Positions 13,730 to 14,399 of a DNA stretch of 14,399 bases are shown piece after piece; position 1 is the first letter of the stretch, and every line of letters starts with the position of its first letter. The notes under the pieces were generated by a model. That model ran no database searches, was not told the origin of the DNA, and worked only from the letters and a program-made list of their open reading frames with translations. The stretch comes from an uncultured Clostridia bacterium (lineage in GTDB: Bacteria > Bacillota > Clostridia > TANB77 > CAG-508): the NCBI GenBank assembly GCA_948502395.1, contig CAOPES010000015.1, positions 1-14,399 on the forward strand, given 5' to 3'. Position numbers and translations under genes: made by a program.

Positions 13730-13829
13730 TCCTTATTTATTCATTATATATAATTTTTCTAGAAAATACTAGCGAACAAATAAAAAATAACAGATACTCT
13801 TATTTGTATCTGTTATCTTTATGGCTCCT
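13730..13829. repeat. Direct repeat, copy B: tRNA-Asn 3' tail, terminator and spacer
   Basis: This is the copy attached to the intact tRNA gene. It pairs with 11997-12098 (see there). Identity stops abruptly inside the acceptor stem of the tRNA at 13829 and, at the other side, at the ribosome binding site of the GyrI-like gene. The 1.6 kb between the copies holds the GyrI-like gene, the GNAT pseudogene and the small-RNA-like gap, and no integrase or transposase. Confidence 0.9.
13782..13816 (-). terminator. Rho-independent terminator of the 5S-tRNA-Asn unit
   Basis: An 11-bp perfect stem, ATAACAGATAC at 13787-13797 with GTATCTGTTAT at 13806-13816, has an 8-base loop and runs into a U-rich tail on the minus strand. 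It begins six bases after the CCA end of the tRNA. Confidence 0.92.
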
Positions 13830-14131
13830 CGTGTTGGACTCGAACCAACGACCTATCGGTTACTGCACCACACTAATTTTCATTAGCATTATGATTTAAT
13901 CATAATTTGTAGTCTGGACTTTATCTTTACCATATCTCTCGACTTAGGTAGGTGGTGTAAAGTCTCTACACATAGCTTTCGCCTTGCTCGGTATTGTCTT
14001 CAGCATTACCTGTTAAGAGTTTCACCGACTTAGCCACCTTTTCATCTATAAGTTTCCTTATAGAGCTGCTAACTTTTTGATCTTGCGATCTGCTCGACAG
14101 CCGAGCGCTCTACCAACTGAGCTAACGAGGA
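13822..14131 (-). tRNA. tRNA-Asn(GUU), interrupted by a group I intron
   Basis: The exons 14131-14097 and 13862-13822 join to a full 76-base cloverleaf: acceptor TCCTCGT with ACGAGGA, D arm GCTC/GAGC with loop AGTTGGTA, anticodon loop CTGTTAA (anticodon GUU, Asn), T arm GTTGG-TTCGAGT-CCAAC, discriminator G and encoded CCA. The intron splits the anticodon between its second and third bases. One flaw is visible: position 27 (C) and position 43 (T) do not pair at the top of the anticodon stem. It follows 5S rRNA by 11 bases in the same transcript. Confidence 0.93.
13863..14096 (-). ncRNA. Self-splicing group I intron (IC3-like) in the tRNA-Asn anticodon loop
   Basis: The 234-nt insert has the marks of a small group I intron and no ORF. 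The upstream exon ends in U and the intron ends in G. CUGU at the exon end can pair with GCAG in the intron (14093-14090), putting a U-G wobble at the splice site as P1 requires. P7 is a perfect match: GACUUUA (13964-13958) with UAAAGUC (13923-13917), inside R- and S-like core sequences GUGUAGAGACUUUA and AAGAUAAAGUCC; a Q-like AAUACCGAGCAAGG precedes them. Peripheral hairpins with GNRA loops (GCAA, GAAA) are visible. The core resembles that of the cyanobacterial tRNA-Leu introns, hence IC3. Splicing is inferred, not shown. Confidence 0.9.
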
Positions 14132-14142
14132 ATATATATAAA

Positions 14143-14259
14143 TCTGGCAACAACCTATCTTTCCAGCAGGGTAACCCGCAAGTATTTTCGGCACATTTAG
14201 GCTTGACTTCTGTGTTCGGAATGGGAACAGGTATTACCCTAAGTGTTATCATCACCAGA
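14143..14259 (-). rRNA. rrf: 5S ribosomal RNA
   Basis: A 117-nt gene whose ends pair (UCUGGUGA with UUGCCAGA). It contains the conserved loop CCCATTCCGAACACAGAAGTC in the usual place and the helix leading to GCGGGTTACCCTGC. No 23S 3' end is seen in the 140 bases upstream; instead there is a strong promoter, so this 5S may be in a stand-alone 5S-tRNA unit. Confidence 0.95.
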
Positions 14260-14288
14260 AAATTAATTACTCTTTTTAGTACTTTCCA

Positions 14289-14317
14289 ATTATATAATAA
14301 TTTATACAATTTTGCAA
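14289..14317 (-). promoter_or_regulatory. Promoter of the 5S rRNA-tRNA-Asn unit
   Basis: On the minus strand TTGCAA (14317-14312) and a perfect TATAAT (14294-14289) are separated by exactly 17 bases. Transcription would start near 14282, about 23 bases before mature 5S. The rest of the sequence up to 14399 is AT-rich spacer in which I see no gene. Confidence 0.75.
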
Positions 14318-14399
14318 GTATTTTTTTATTTTTTGTGTAACTTTTTTAGCACACTCAAAAATACATAGATGAAATGTTGGTCGTTTTAGAATTTCTTTC

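Noticed and set aside
14058..14340. Reading frames across the 5S rRNA and tRNA-Asn region on both strands
   Set aside because: They overlap stable RNA genes and their sequence is explained by those RNAs.
1..14399. CRISPR array, transposase or integrase
   Set aside because: No regularly spaced repeats and no transposase or integrase motifs were found in any frame.

Overview
This window comes from a low-GC, AT-rich Firmicute, most likely a member of the Clostridia. The grounds are the heat-shock gene order hrcA-grpE-dnaK-dnaJ with CIRCE operators, strong AGGAGG-type ribosome binding sites, TTGACA/TATAAT-type promoters and U-tailed terminators. Species cannot be named from the sequence. Every gene I accept is on the minus strand, so the window is best read from high to low coordinates.

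Right end (14399 to about 13780). A short stable-RNA unit with its own good promoter: 5S rRNA, then 11 bases, then a tRNA-Asn(GUU) gene interrupted in its anticodon loop by a 234-nt group I intron, then a strong terminator. This is the most striking object here.

Accessory stretch (about 13730 to 9841). A 100-bp block made of the last 8 bases of the tRNA, its terminator and the downstream spacer is repeated almost exactly 1.73 kb away. Between the copies lie a GyrI-like protein gene and a GNAT acetyltransferase gene broken by a one-base frameshift, plus about 190 bases that may encode a small RNA ending in the second terminator copy. Beyond the second copy is a two-gene unit: a small zinc-finger HNH nuclease followed by a KAP-like P-loop NTPase. 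That pair is a candidate defence module.

Middle (9802 to 5107). A divergent Ham1/RdgB-type nucleotide pyrophosphatase gene is followed by a promoter and a row of genes: an AIM24-family protein, the copper chaperone copZ, the copper-exporting ATPase copA and glutamate racemase murI. A 64-bp REP-like palindrome sits between copA and murI.

Left end (5080 to 1). The HrcA-controlled class I chaperone operon: two CIRCE operators around one promoter, then hrcA, grpE, dnaK and dnaJ, ending in a terminator-like hairpin. HrcA represses the operon, GrpE and DnaJ are the nucleotide-exchange and J-domain co-chaperones of DnaK. The 292-base gap before dnaK holds a second promoter candidate and several inverted repeats, so dnaK-dnaJ may also be transcribed on their own.
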